39,041 bases of DNA from Mycoemilia scoparia (Eukaryota; Kickxellomycota; Kickxellomycetes; Kickxellales; Kickxellaceae): NCBI GenBank assembly GCA_027575805.1, contig JANBPU010000138.1, forward strand, positions 1 through 39,041, written 5' to 3'. The notes under the pieces were generated by a model that saw only the letters and a list, made by a program, of their open reading frames with translations, had not been told where the DNA came from and ran no database searches. A program made the position numbers and the translations under genes. This document shows positions 38,953 through 39,041 of the stretch, piece after piece (position 1 is the stretch's first letter; every line of letters begins with the position of its first letter).

Positions 38953-39041
38953 CAAAAATATATATTAAGAGAATTTATTTATATATATGATATTTATAGT
39001 AAAAGTAAAAATATGCGATAATATAAAAAAACACAAAATTA

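Overview
The window looks like nuclear DNA from an AT-rich fungus. Most genes are single uninterrupted ORFs with TATA-like boxes roughly 100-150 bp upstream and pyrimidine-rich leaders. Where introns occur they are spliceosomal (GT-AG). The cytosolic P0 stalk protein and the mitochondrial uL11 read as fungal. Large F-box/LRR-like proteins, an NmrA-like protein and a Cys-rich metallothionein fit an early-diverging lineage (Kickxellomycotina/Zoopagomycota or Mucoromycota), but that placement is only a low-confidence inference. I saw no convincing tRNA, rRNA or CRISPR array.

Left third (1-13.3 kb): a decayed Ty3/gypsy-type integrase trace lies just upstream of a caffeoyl-CoA-type O-methyltransferase (OMT1). 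It is followed by a tiny C2H2 zinc-finger protein, a long gene-poor stretch, a 62-aa metallothionein, an F-box/LRR-like gene, a converging small C2HC zinc-finger gene, and the first two of three consecutive unrecognised plus-strand genes (the third is at 14454-15347).

Middle (13.3-27 kb): two families of short inverted-repeat elements (called A and B here) appear from about 13.5 kb. Also here are a Ser-rich unknown protein, an unusual module with exact 20-bp TCACC arrays in inverted orientation around a C-rich island, mitochondrial uL11, OMT2, a relic of a further OMT gene, and OMT3. OMT1 and OMT3 share a 317-bp block with one mismatch inside genes that are otherwise clearly diverged, which is the signature of gene conversion.

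Right third (27-39 kb): a small putative secreted protein, an NmrA-like gene, a second F-box/LRR-like gene, ribosomal P0 (two coding exons plus a probable 5' UTR intron), and a three-exon gene whose two ends resemble RAD51AP1. Five more family-A elements lie between the genes.

The genes do not form an obvious pathway. The strongest signals are the scattered OMT family with conversion, the two miniature-element families that share ATATGG-type ends, the 20-bp-periodic inverted arrays, and the putative fungal RAD51AP1-like gene.
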